NCBI GenBank assembly: GCA_963837285.1
Contig: CAWIMS010000004.1
Coordinates: 62,001 to 126,000, forward strand
Reading direction: 5' to 3'
Length of the DNA: 64,000 nucleotides
From: Planosporangium sp963837285
GTDB taxonomy: Bacteria > Actinomycetota > Actinomycetes > Mycobacteriales > Micromonosporaceae
Each line of letters starts with the position of its first letter. Position 1 is the first letter of the stretch. Positions 1-7,600 of this stretch are shown piece by piece. The notes under the pieces were generated by a model. It made no database searches. It saw nothing but the letters and a program-made list of their open reading frames with translations, and was not told the DNA's origin. Position numbers and translations under genes: made by a program.

Positions 1-1
1 C

Positions 2-808
2 TTCGGCGGCACCCCGCAGCGCAAGGACATCGGCGTGGGCGCGGCCATGGGCGGGCCGCTCGCGCTCGCCACCATCGCGTACGCGATCGTCGGGCTGACC
101 CTGCTCGCCCAGCGCCGCCGGCCGACCCGCGAGGAGTACGGCGACCTCGGCAAGCTGCGCCGCGACCAGGTCTGGTTCCTGATCATCTTCGTCGTGAAGG
201 TCGGCCTCGGCCTCGTCGTCTTCGCCTACAAGCACTGGCTCGGGCTGCTATTTTTCGTCGCGTACGGGGTGTACTTCTGGCGCGAGATCAAAGCCGAGGC
301 GGGCAATCACAACGACGACGAGGAACTGGCCCCGCTGAAGATCCAGCGCCGCCGACCCGCGCCGGCGACCTGGGCGGTCCTGGTACAGAGCCTGGTCACG
401 CTGGTCGTGATCTTCCTGGCGTCACAGCTGTTCGTGCACCAGCTCGACGTGGTCGGCCCGAAGATCGGGCTGCCGGCGACGGTCACCGCGCTGCTGCTGT
501 CACCGATCGCCACCGAGTTGCCGGAGACGCTGAACGCGCTGATCTGGGTCCGGCAGGGCAAGACCAAGCTGGCCCTCGCCAACATCAGCGGCGCGATGAT
601 GATCCAGGCGACGGTACCGAGCGGCCTCGGCCTGCTGTTCACGCCGTGGCGGTTCGACGGGCCGCTGCTGGCCGCCGGGATCGCGACGATGGCCGCGATC
701 CTGTACCTGCAATGGGCCCTGCGTACCCGGATCAGCCGCACCCGTCTCAGCGCCGCCGCCCTGTTCTACCTGGCGTTCGGCTTGGCCCTGATCCCATTGC
801 TCAGCTAA
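2..808 (+). CDS. Sodium/calcium antiporter, C-terminal part (5' end outside window)
   Basis: This is the C-terminal part of a CaCA-family membrane antiporter that exchanges Ca2+ (or another cation) for Na+ or H+. The frame is open from base 2, reading FGGTPQRKDIGVGAAMGGPL, so the gene begins upstream of the window. Several hydrophobic segments follow. The second alpha-repeat is clear: SPIATELPETLNALIW carries the ATELPE signature of the ion-binding helix, followed by NISGAMMIQATVP. A charged cytoplasmic loop (around KAEAGNHNDDEELAPLK) separates the halves, as is usual in the family. The stop is TAA at 806-808. A 13-bp direct duplication (803-815, 816-828) overlaps the stop, and palindromic repeat B1 follows 20 bp downstream. 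Substrate specificity cannot be read from this part. Confidence 0.85.
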   Translation, partial: FGGTPQRKDIGVGAAMGGPLALATIAYAIVGLTLLAQRRRPTREEYGDLGKLRRDQVWFLIIFVVKVGLGLVVFAYKHWLGLLFFVAYGVYFWREIKAEAGNHNDDEELAPLKIQRRRPAPATWAVLVQSLVTLVVIFLASQLFVHQLDVVGPKIGLPATVTALLLSPIATELPETLNALIWVRQGKTKLALANISGAMMIQATVPSGLGLLFTPWRFDGPLLAAGIATMAAILYLQWALRTRISRTRLSAAALFYLAFGLALIPLLS

Positions 809-828
809 GAAGATCAGCTAAGAAGATC

Positions 829-895
829 GGCACAACTTCCCGGAAGTAGTGCCCTCAGGGGGTGCCGGAGGCCACTACTTCCGGGAAGTTGTGCC
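829..895. repeat. Palindromic repeat family B, copy 1
   Basis: Perfect 23-bp inverted arms at 829-851 and 873-895 contain the family core GGCACAACTTCCCGGAAGT. Each arm also has an internal dyad (ACTTCC/GGAAGT). The copy lies just downstream of the antiporter stop and before the DUF427 gene on the same strand, where a terminator would sit. Other copies start near 24958, 30481, 38585, 47732 and 52283. Confidence 0.9.
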
Positions 896-923
896 AGTTA
901 GGGGCGGCGGTAGCCTCGGGGAT

Positions 924-1679
924 ATGAGTGAGACCACCGCCCGTGGGCGGGTCCGCGTCGAGCCGAGCCGGAAACGGGTCCGTGCCTATCTCGCCGGTGA
1001 CCTGGTCGCCGACACCATCCAACCACTGCTGGTCTGGGAGATCCCCTACTACCCGGCGTACTACATACGCGCCGCCGACGTCCGCGCCAAGCTCGTGGCG
1101 ACCGGGAAGACCGAGCACTCGCCCAGCCGGGGCGATGCGGAGATCCTCGACGTCGTCACCGAGCGGGGCACCGCCGCCGGAGCCGCCCGGCGGTACCCGG
1201 AGTCGCCGATCGAGGAGCTGCGCGACGCGGTACGCCTCGACTTCGCCGCCATGGACGAGTGGCTGGAGGAGGACGAGCCGATCTACGTCCACCCGCGCAG
1301 CCCGTACGCCAGGGTCGACATCCTGGCCAGCAGCCGGCACGTCCGGGTGGAGATCGACGGCGTGACCGTGGCGGAGTCGCGGCAGCCGCGCATCCTCTAC
1401 GAGACCGGTCTCCCGCCGCGGTACTACCTGCCGCTGCCGGACGTACGGATGGATCTCCTGGTGCCGTCGGACACCCAGACCCACTGCCCGTACAAGGGGA
1501 CCGCCGGGTACTGGTCGGTCGAGGTCAACGGCAAGCGGTACAACGACTACGTCTGGATCTACCGCAGCCCGCTGGCCGAGAGCCAGAAGATCGCCGGGCT
1601 GGCCTGCTTCTACAACGAGAAGGTCGACCTGTACGTCGACGGGGTCGCCCAGGGCCGCCCGCACACCCCGTTCAGCTGA
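924..1679 (+). CDS. DUF427 domain protein (two copies of the domain)
   Basis: A soluble 251-residue protein with two DUF427 domains, at roughly residues 15-120 and 130-245. Shared pieces are VWEIPYYPAYYIRAADV and ILYETGLPPRYYLPLPDV, and each domain carries a CPYKGTA-type or TEHSPSRG-type segment; CPYKGTAGYWSVEVNGK is the classic form. The ATG at 924 is chosen because the frame's upstream GTG at 849 lies inside repeat B1. The 3' end overlaps the convergent response-regulator gene by 8 bp. DUF427 proteins are widespread in actinobacteria and fungi. Their biochemical role is not settled, so no function is assigned. Confidence 0.85.
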   Translation: MSETTARGRVRVEPSRKRVRAYLAGDLVADTIQPLLVWEIPYYPAYYIRAADVRAKLVATGKTEHSPSRGDAEILDVVTERGTAAGAARRYPESPIEELRDAVRLDFAAMDEWLEEDEPIYVHPRSPYARVDILASSRHVRVEIDGVTVAESRQPRILYETGLPPRYYLPLPDVRMDLLVPSDTQTHCPYKGTAGYWSVEVNGKRYNDYVWIYRSPLAESQKIAGLACFYNEKVDLYVDGVAQGRPHTPFS

Positions 1680-2313
1680 CCGTCAGCAGGTAACCCTCGG
1701 GTGTCGACGCCAGCCGGCAGCCGAGGGTGGCCAGCTTGCGGGTCAGCGACGCCAGGTACGGGTCGAGGATGGCCGAGCGGCCGCCGAAGTCATAGCCCCA
1801 CACGTGTTCGAGCAGTGCGGTCCGGCGCAGCGGCCGGCCGGGGTGGTCCAGGAACGCCGTGACGATGCGGTACTCGGTCGGGTTGAGGGCGACCTCCTGA
1901 CCGCTCCGCCCGAGCAGCCGGTTGCCCGGGTTCAGCACCAGCCCGTTGCCCTGCGGGGTCCGATGGATCAGGGCGCCCAGCCGGGTCAGCAGGTCGCGCA
2001 GCGTGAACGGTTTGGTCAGGTAGTCGTCGGCACCCGCGGTGAGACCGGCCGCCCGGTCCGGCGCGCTGTCCCGGGCGGTCAGCATCAGTACCGGCAGCCG
2101 GTGCCCTTCCGCCCGCAGTACCCGGCAGGTCTCCAGGCCGTCCATCCGCGGCATCATCACGTCGATCACGATCGCGTCCGGCCGCTCGGTGCGGACCAGA
2201 TCCAGCGCGGTCATCCCGTTGTCGGCGACACTGACCTCGTACCCGTCGAGCAGCAACGCGCGGGACACGGTCTCCCGGACGTTGGGCTCGTCGTCGACAA
2301 CCAGGACGCGCAT
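1672..2313 (-). CDS. OmpR/PhoB-family response regulator
   Basis: A 213-residue two-component response regulator. The receiver (residues 1-115) has acidic residues D7/D8, phospho-acceptor D51 in VIDVMMPRMDG, T79 in MLTAR and K101 in LTKPF. The C-terminal half is an OmpR-type winged helix (LNPTEYRIVTAFLDHPGRPL, then LLEHVWGYDF). It is the last gene of a minus-strand run: adaptor, ATPase, permease, anchored protein, regulator. No histidine kinase adjoins it, so its partner lies elsewhere or is the kinase at 9593-11101. A role in controlling the efflux operon is inferred from position only. Confidence 0.9.
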   Translation of the reverse strand: MRVLVVDDEPNVRETVSRALLLDGYEVSVADNGMTALDLVRTERPDAIVIDVMMPRMDGLETCRVLRAEGHRLPVLMLTARDSAPDRAAGLTAGADDYLTKPFTLRDLLTRLGALIHRTPQGNGLVLNPGNRLLGRSGQEVALNPTEYRIVTAFLDHPGRPLRRTALLEHVWGYDFGGRSAILDPYLASLTRKLATLGCRLASTPEGYLLTVS

Positions 2314-2315
2314 GG

Positions 2316-2984
2316 CTACTTCGCCTTGGTGACCTTGGTGGCGGTGACCGAACCGTCGCTGCCGGCCGCCCCCTCGACGGTCACCTGGGCGCCCGGGGTC
2401 AGGTCGGACAGCGCGCCGCCCTGGGCCACCTGTACCGATGTCGAGCCGTTCGTCTTCACGGTCACCACGTTCCCGTCCGAGGTCTGGATGTAGACGGTGG
2501 TCCCGTCGACCAGCTTGACCGTGCCGGTCGTGACGTTGCCGGCACCGCCCCCGGCCGTCGCTCCGGTGCCGTTGCCCGTGCCGCCGGTCCCGGTGGTGCC
2601 GTCGGTCGCGCCGCCCGTCCCGGTCCCGCCGTTCCGGCCACCCTGTCGGCCGGCGAACTCACCGGCGCCGCCGAGGCCGCCGGCGCCGCCCGCGCCGGCC
2701 AGGTTGCTGCCGTTGGCCGTGCGCCCGGACCCGCCGGCCGGCGTACCGAAGTTCTTCTGCACCTGGGCACCCGCGAAGAACCCGCCGGCCAGCAGAACCA
2801 GCCCGGCGAGCACGGCCGTGACCCTGGTGTAGAACCGGCGCGGCGCCTTCGCGGCCAGTTGGTCGCTCAGGTCGTCGGCGAACGGGTCACTGCCGAGGTC
2901 GACGTCGTCGGGCGGGTTGGCCACAACCGGCAACTCCGCCGTGTCGGCGTGCCGTCCACGTACGTTCATGAAGTCCTCACTCAT
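2316..2984 (-). CDS. Membrane-anchored glycine-rich protein with DUF5666-like domain
   Basis: A 222-residue protein. It has a short cytoplasmic N-terminus, one transmembrane helix (about residues 45-65, TAVLAGLVLLAGGFFAG), a Gly/Thr-rich flexible linker, and a C-terminal beta-rich domain (VTTGTVKLVDGTTVYIQTSD to VTVEGAAGSDGSVTATKV) resembling DUF5666. The ATG at 2984 is preferred because ATGAGTGA overlaps the permease stop, which suggests translational coupling. The position directly after the MacB-type permease suggests an accessory role at the outer face of the membrane. That role is inferred. Confidence 0.75.
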   Translation of the reverse strand: MSEDFMNVRGRHADTAELPVVANPPDDVDLGSDPFADDLSDQLAAKAPRRFYTRVTAVLAGLVLLAGGFFAGAQVQKNFGTPAGGSGRTANGSNLAGAGGAGGLGGAGEFAGRQGGRNGGTGTGGATDGTTGTGGTGNGTGATAGGGAGNVTTGTVKLVDGTTVYIQTSDGNVVTVKTNGSTSVQVAQGGALSDLTPGAQVTVEGAAGSDGSVTATKVTKAK

Positions 2985-4185
2985 AGCGGAGTGCCTCGAT
3001 GGGGCGCAGGCCGGCCGCACGGCTGGCCGGGTAGCTGCCGAAGAAGAGCCCGATCGCGACCGACACGCCGAGCGCGAGCGCGACCGAGCTGGGGACGATC
3101 ACCGGCTTGATGCCGACGATCGTGAACTGGCTACCGATGATCGCGGCGGCCACCCCGACCAGGCCGCCGATCACGCTCAGTACCGTCGCCTCGACCAGGA
3201 ACTGGGTGAGCACCGTGCGTTTCGGCGCGCCCAGCGCCTTGCGGATGCCGATCTCCCGGGTCCGCTCGGTCACGGTCACCATCATGATGTTGGTGATCCC
3301 GATCCCGCCGACCAGCAGGCTGATCGCCGCCACCGCGCCGAGCAGCACGGTGAACGTCTTGGCGGTGTCGGTACGCGCGGCGAGCAGCTGCGACTGGTTG
3401 AGGATCCGGAACGGCTCGCTCGCGGTGTTGGTGACGTGCAGCTTCTGGTTGAGGATCGCGGTGACCTCGGCCTGCGCGTCGTCCACCTGGTCGGGGCCGG
3501 TCGCCTGTACCAGAATCTGGTTGAGTGGCCCGTAGCCGGACAGCGCCTCCTGGACCGCTGTGACCGGCGCGATCGCGATGTCATTGGGGTCGTTGAAGCC
3601 CGAGCCGCCCTTGTCGGCGAGCACGCCCACGACCGTGAACAGGGTGCCGCTGATCGTGATCTGCTTGCCGATCGGGTCGGCGGTCGCGAACAGCGCGTCG
3701 GAGGCGCTGCTGCCGAGGATGACCACCCGGCGCCCGTCCTTGACGTCGTCGGTGGTGAACGCGGAGCCGCGCGCGACGCTGTCGTTGGACGCCGGCAGGT
3801 AGGCCGGCACGGTGCCGACGAACTGGCCGAAGCTGTGGTCGGTGCCGTCGTACGTGCCGGTCTGCGAGCTGGTGATGACCGGTGAGGCGCTCTTCACGTC
3901 GGGCGCGGCGTCGGGGTCGACCAGTGCGCTGACCGTGTCCATGGTCAGCGAGGTGTTCTGCGTCTGCACGCCGCTGGTGCGCAGGCCGCCGCTGGTGACG
4001 GTCAGCGTGTTGGTGCCGAGCCGTTCGATGCTCTGCTGTACCGCCTTCTGCGAGCCGTTGCCGACCGCGACCAGCAGGATCACGGCGGCCACGCCGATCA
4101 GAATGCCCAGCACGGTCAACCCGGACCGCAGCTTGTTGGCGGTAACCCCGCGAATAGCGAACCGGACCGTCTCATAGAGACTCAT
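2977..4185 (-). CDS. MacB-type ABC transporter permease (FtsX/MacB_PCD)
   Basis: A 402-residue permease with the MacB layout. An N-terminal helix (VLGILIGVAAVILLVAVG) is followed by a large extracytoplasmic MacB_PCD domain (about residues 45-270), then three helices of the FtsX domain (GAVAAISLLVGGIGITNIMM and two later ones) with the family motif TVTERTREIGIRKALGAP. It ends in PIEALRYE, typical of MacB proteins. The ATPase (4282-5016) and adaptor (5013-6431) lie upstream on the same strand. Together they should form a tripartite-like pump for peptides, antibiotics or surface molecules; the substrate is unknown. Repeat A1 lies between this gene and the ATPase gene. Confidence 0.93.
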   Translation of the reverse strand: MSLYETVRFAIRGVTANKLRSGLTVLGILIGVAAVILLVAVGNGSQKAVQQSIERLGTNTLTVTSGGLRTSGVQTQNTSLTMDTVSALVDPDAAPDVKSASPVITSSQTGTYDGTDHSFGQFVGTVPAYLPASNDSVARGSAFTTDDVKDGRRVVILGSSASDALFATADPIGKQITISGTLFTVVGVLADKGGSGFNDPNDIAIAPVTAVQEALSGYGPLNQILVQATGPDQVDDAQAEVTAILNQKLHVTNTASEPFRILNQSQLLAARTDTAKTFTVLLGAVAAISLLVGGIGITNIMMVTVTERTREIGIRKALGAPKRTVLTQFLVEATVLSVIGGLVGVAAAIIGSQFTIVGIKPVIVPSSVALALGVSVAIGLFFGSYPASRAAGLRPIEALRYE

Positions 4186-4200
4186 CGCGCGCCCCCTCTT

Positions 4201-4269
4201 CTCGTCGATCTAGGACGAGTGGTGCCTGGCTCGCCCCATTCGTCCCACCATTCGTCCTAGATCGACGAG
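4201..4269. repeat. Palindromic repeat family A, copy 1
   Basis: Inverted 24-bp arms at 4201-4224 and 4246-4269 have one mismatch and contain the family core CGATCTAGGACGAATGGTGG (here GAGTGG in one arm). The copy is 12 bp downstream of the ABC ATPase stop and 15 bp upstream of the permease start, so it interrupts an operon that otherwise looks continuous. Confidence 0.9.
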
Positions 4270-4281
4270 CGTTACGCGGGG

Positions 4282-5016
4282 TCATGAGTAGACCGCCTCG
4301 GTGTTTCGGGTGGGCAGTGGGCGCTGCCGTTCGTCGTACACGACCCGGCCGTCCACCAGCCGGATCAGCCGCCGGGCGTGCTCGGCGACACCCTGCTCGT
4401 GGGTGATCAGGAGGATCGTGCGGCCGGTCTGGTTGAGCCGGTCGAGCACGGCCAGCACGTCGGCGCTGGACCGGGTGTCGAGGTTGCCGGTCGGCTCGTC
4501 GGCCAGCACCAGGGCCGGCGCGGTCACCAGCGCCCGGGCCACCGCGACCCGCTGCTGCTGGCCGCCGGAGAGCTGGTTGGGCTCATGGTCGGCGCGATCC
4601 GCCAGCCCGACCATGGCCAGGGCGGCGCGGGCGCGCTGCCGGCGCTGTGCGGCCTTCATGCCGGCGTACGCGAGCGGAAGCTCCACATTGGCCAGTGCCG
4701 TGGTCCGCGGGATCAGGTTGAACGCCTGGAACACGAACCCGATCCGGCGGTTGCGGACCAGGGCGAGCTGGCGGTCGTCGAGCCGGCTCACATCCACCCC
4801 GTCGAGCAGGTACTGGCCCGACGTCGGCACGTCCAGGCAGCCGAGGATGTTCATCAGGGTCGACTTGCCGGAGCCGGACGCGCCCATGATGGCCACGTAG
4901 TCGCCCCGCTCGACGGTCAGCGTGATCCCGCGCAGCGCGCGTACCAGCGTCTCGCCCTCGCCGTACAGCTTGACGACGTTGCGGACGTCGAGTACCGGGT
5001 GCTCAGCGATGCTCAT
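4282..5016 (-). CDS. MacB/LolD-type ABC transporter ATP-binding protein
   Basis: A 244-residue ABC ATPase. It has Walker A GASGSGKST, signature LSGGQQQR, Walker B LVLADEPTGNLD and the H-loop LLITHE, all intact. The match is to the LolD/MacB exporter class, including the NILGCLDVPTSG segment after Walker A. The start overlaps the adaptor stop by 4 bp (ATGA), so the two are translationally coupled. It energises the permease at 2977-4185. Confidence 0.95.
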   Translation of the reverse strand: MSIAEHPVLDVRNVVKLYGEGETLVRALRGITLTVERGDYVAIMGASGSGKSTLMNILGCLDVPTSGQYLLDGVDVSRLDDRQLALVRNRRIGFVFQAFNLIPRTTALANVELPLAYAGMKAAQRRQRARAALAMVGLADRADHEPNQLSGGQQQRVAVARALVTAPALVLADEPTGNLDTRSSADVLAVLDRLNQTGRTILLITHEQGVAEHARRLIRLVDGRVVYDERQRPLPTRNTEAVYS

Positions 5017-6431
5017 CCGCCACCTCCGCCACCGCGACGCGCACCACCGGCGCCACCTGCGCCACCGAAGCCACCACCGCCGAAGCCGCCGCCGCCGAAG
5101 CCACCGCCGCCGAACCGGCCACCGGCCCCACCGGCACCGGTACCGGTGGCCGTCTGGAGGTTGAGCGCCACCTGGTCACCGACCTGGAGGCCGGAGGTGA
5201 TCTCCACGAACTGGTCGCCCTGGACGCCGACCTCGACCGGGCGGGCCTGCTGCTTGCCGTCGGCGGCGACCACCTCGACGGTGTGCCGCTGGCCGGTGCC
5301 CCGGACGGCGGCGGCCGGCACCCGGAGCACGTTGTCGGCCTCGGCGACCGTCACCAGTACCGTCACGGTCTGCCCGATGCGGACGCCCTCCGGCAGGGTG
5401 TCGATGCTGACCGTCACCGCGTACGAGTTGACGTTGTTCTGCGTGGTCGCCGTCGGCGCGATCGTCGCGATCTTGCCGGTGGCCCGGGCGCCGGACAGGG
5501 CCGCCCAGGTCACCGCCGCCGCCTGGCCGGCCTTCAGCTTGGTCGCGTCGGCCTCCGCGAAGCTCGCCGAGACCTGCATCTTGGTCAGGTCGGCGAGCTG
5601 GATGAAGCCGGTACCGGACGAGCTGGAGCTGCTTGAGCTGCTCGCGCTCGCACCGCCGCTGCCGCCGCCATTCGCGCTGCCGCCGCCATTCGCGCTGCCA
5701 CCGTTCCCGGCTCCGCCGTTGCCGCCGCCCCCGTTGCCGCTACCTGACGAGCCGCTGCCCGATGAGCCGCTGGCCCCGGAGCCGGACGAACCGCCGGACG
5801 AACCGCCCGACGAGCCGCCGACCGTACCGTTGACGGCCACCACGGTGCCGGCCATCGGCGCGGTGAGCGTGGTCCCGTCCAGCGCGCGCTGCGCCGAGTT
5901 GACGTTGTTCTGCGCGGTGGTGACCTGTGCCTGGGCGGCGGCGACGGTGGCCGCGTCGACGGTCGCCGCGGACTCTGCTCGGCTGAGGCTCTGCTGCGCC
6001 GACGTGAGGTTGGCCTGCGCGGCGGTGAGCTGCTCCTGGGCCGACGTCGGGTTGACCTTCGCGAGCACCTGGCCCGCCGTCACCGCGTCGCCGACCTTGG
6101 CGTCGATCTCGGTCACCGTGCCCGAGGTCACGAAGTTCGCGTTGGCGGTCGAGGCGCTCTGCACCGTGCCGCTCGCCGATACCGACGACGTCACCGTCCC
6201 CAGCGTCACCGGAACCGCCCGTCCGGTGCCGGCGCTCGCCGTGGTGGTATCCGCGACGGCGATCGTCCGGTACGAGAAGAACGCGCCGACCAGCAGCAAC
6301 ACGACCAGGGCCGCGTTGACGACCATGGTCGGGCGGCGCATGCGGGCCAGCAGCGGGACACCCGCCGGGACACGCTGAGGAAAGCGCGAAAGGCGCTGCG
6401 GGAGGCGCGAAACTCGTCGCCAAGAGGGCAT
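5013..6431 (-). CDS. MacA/HlyD-type efflux adaptor with Gly/Ser-rich insertion
   Basis: A 472-residue periplasmic-adaptor-like protein of a Gram-positive MacAB-type exporter. One N-terminal helix (VVNAALVVLLLVGAFFSY) anchors it. Half of a lipoyl domain (VTEIDAKVGDAVTAGQVLAK) is followed by a coiled-coil hairpin (about 130-180), the second half-lipoyl (LTAPMAGTVVAVNGTVGG), a low-complexity Gly/Ser/Asn stretch of about 65 residues, the beta-barrel, and a Gly-rich C-terminal tail. Such stretches are not part of canonical MacA. It is first in the operon. The gap to the divergent RHH gene (6432-6526) is unusually A/T-rich for this genome and should hold both promoters. Confidence 0.9.
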   Translation of the reverse strand: MPSWRRVSRLPQRLSRFPQRVPAGVPLLARMRRPTMVVNAALVVLLLVGAFFSYRTIAVADTTTASAGTGRAVPVTLGTVTSSVSASGTVQSASTANANFVTSGTVTEIDAKVGDAVTAGQVLAKVNPTSAQEQLTAAQANLTSAQQSLSRAESAATVDAATVAAAQAQVTTAQNNVNSAQRALDGTTLTAPMAGTVVAVNGTVGGSSGGSSGGSSGSGASGSSGSGSSGSGNGGGGNGGAGNGGSANGGGSANGGGSGGASASSSSSSSSSGTGFIQLADLTKMQVSASFAEADATKLKAGQAAAVTWAALSGARATGKIATIAPTATTQNNVNSYAVTVSIDTLPEGVRIGQTVTVLVTVAEADNVLRVPAAAVRGTGQRHTVEVVAADGKQQARPVEVGVQGDQFVEITSGLQVGDQVALNLQTATGTGAGGAGGRFGGGGFGGGGFGGGGFGGAGGAGGARRGGGGGG

Positions 6432-6526
6432 GCGGAAATGCTGCCGGTGGGCGCTCGATAGGAGATTCGGTTTAGCTCGGAACTCGCTGGGAGTTAATTA
6501 GATATCACTCTGCTAGCATCGGGGCT

Positions 6527-6733
6527 GTGGCGGCCGAGCGGAAGAAAATCCTCCTGCGGCTGGACCCCGCTGTCCACGACGCGGTGGCCCGGTGGGCGGC
6601 CGACGAGCTGCGGAGCACCAACGCCCAGATCGAGGTCCTGCTGCGGCAGGCACTCGCGCACGCCGGACGGCTGCCGGGCGACGTCGGTCGGATGCGCCGG
6701 CGCGGCCGACCGCCCCGCGAGGAGACGACATGA
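6527..6733 (+). CDS. Small ribbon-helix-helix (Arc-like) DNA-binding protein
   Basis: A 68-residue protein that starts at GTG and overlaps the next gene by 4 bp (ATGA). The sequence KKILLRLDPAVHDAVARWAADELRSTNAQIEVLLRQAL matches the beta-strand/helix/helix pattern of Arc/MetJ-type repressors and HicB-like antitoxin tails. The C-terminus is basic. It is likely a dimeric DNA-binding autorepressor of this two-gene unit. Coupling to a GPP34 gene rather than a recognisable toxin argues against a simple toxin-antitoxin pair. Confidence 0.8.
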   Translation: MAAERKKILLRLDPAVHDAVARWAADELRSTNAQIEVLLRQALAHAGRLPGDVGRMRRRGRPPREETT

Positions 6734-7356
6734 GCGGTTACCCCGAGTCGCTGCCGGCCCAGCTTTACCTGCTGGCCTATGACCCGCGCAAGGAGCGGCT
6801 GACCGCGCGTACCCAGCTCGGCTACCTGATGCGTGCCGCCGCGCTGACCGACCTGCGGCTTGGCGGCCACATCGCGGACGAGGGCCGCAAGGTGCGCGTG
6901 GTGACCCCGGGCGGGGTGACCGACCCGGTGCTGAGCGCGGTCCTCCGCGAGGTGGCCGACAGCCGCCCCCGCTCCTGGACGAGCTGGGTGCGCAGGGGCG
7001 ACCGGCGGACCCGGCTGGCCGTGCGCGACCAGCTCGCGAGCGGCGGCTGGATCCGGGTCGAGCCGCGTCGCGTGCTCGGCATCTTCCCGACCGCCCGGAT
7101 CACCATCCGCGACCCGCTCGTCATCGCGCGCCTCAGCGACCGGCTCGGCGCCGCCCTGCGCGGATCGGACCCCGAGCCCAGGGCCGCGGCGCTCGTCGCA
7201 CTCGCCGCCGCGGGCGAGTTGCGCACCGTGCTCCCGAGAGCCAAGGCGCGGGAGTACAAGCGACGCATCGCCGACCTGAGCGACCGCACCGGCCCGGCCG
7301 TCCCCGCGCTACGCCGGGTCATCCAGCAGATCCGCTCGTCAGCCGCCGGCGGCTAG
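6730..7356 (+). CDS. GPP34/GOLPH3-family protein
   Basis: A 208-residue protein of the GPP34 (Golgi phosphoprotein 3-like) family. Family features are the opening LPAQLYLLAYDPRKERLTAR, the helix with LMRAAALTDLRLGG, and the winged segment SGGWIRVEPRRVLGIFPTAR. Eukaryotic members bind PtdIns4P and glycosyltransferase tails. Bacterial members occur mainly in actinobacteria and their role is unknown, so lipid or membrane binding is only inferred. The ATG at 6730 overlaps the RHH stop and is preferred to upstream in-frame starts inside the RHH gene. Confidence 0.85.
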   Translation: MSGYPESLPAQLYLLAYDPRKERLTARTQLGYLMRAAALTDLRLGGHIADEGRKVRVVTPGGVTDPVLSAVLREVADSRPRSWTSWVRRGDRRTRLAVRDQLASGGWIRVEPRRVLGIFPTARITIRDPLVIARLSDRLGAALRGSDPEPRAAALVALAAAGELRTVLPRAKAREYKRRIADLSDRTGPAVPALRRVIQQIRSSAAGG

Positions 7357-7600
7357 GAAATGGCCTCTTCGAAGACCCAAGAATTGGGCATGCGGCAGGT
7401 AGACCGTGAGGATAGTCGGCGCATTTTAACCATACTCTGCTGTGAGAGGCTATATTGATCTTTGATTCCAGAAGTGATCGGTACAGTTGGACTAGTTTCC
7501 CCAAGAGGACAGCTTAGTACTGGTATTCGTTAGTGGGTCCAAGGGATAGCTAAACTGGATGGCGGTAACGCCGATTGAGGTTGGCGTGCGGAGGGTGGCG

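Noticed and set aside
803..828. 13-bp direct duplication AGCTAAGAAGATC at the antiporter stop codon
   Set aside because: A simple two-copy duplication; it could be a target-site mark, but no element lies between the copies.
849..923. Longer version of the DUF427 protein starting at GTG 849
   Set aside because: This start lies inside palindromic repeat B1 and the extra residues do not resemble the family; the ATG at 924 fits the domain.
6527..7356. Classical toxin-antitoxin pair
   Set aside because: The downstream gene is a GPP34-family protein, not a known toxin fold, so the label would be unsupported.
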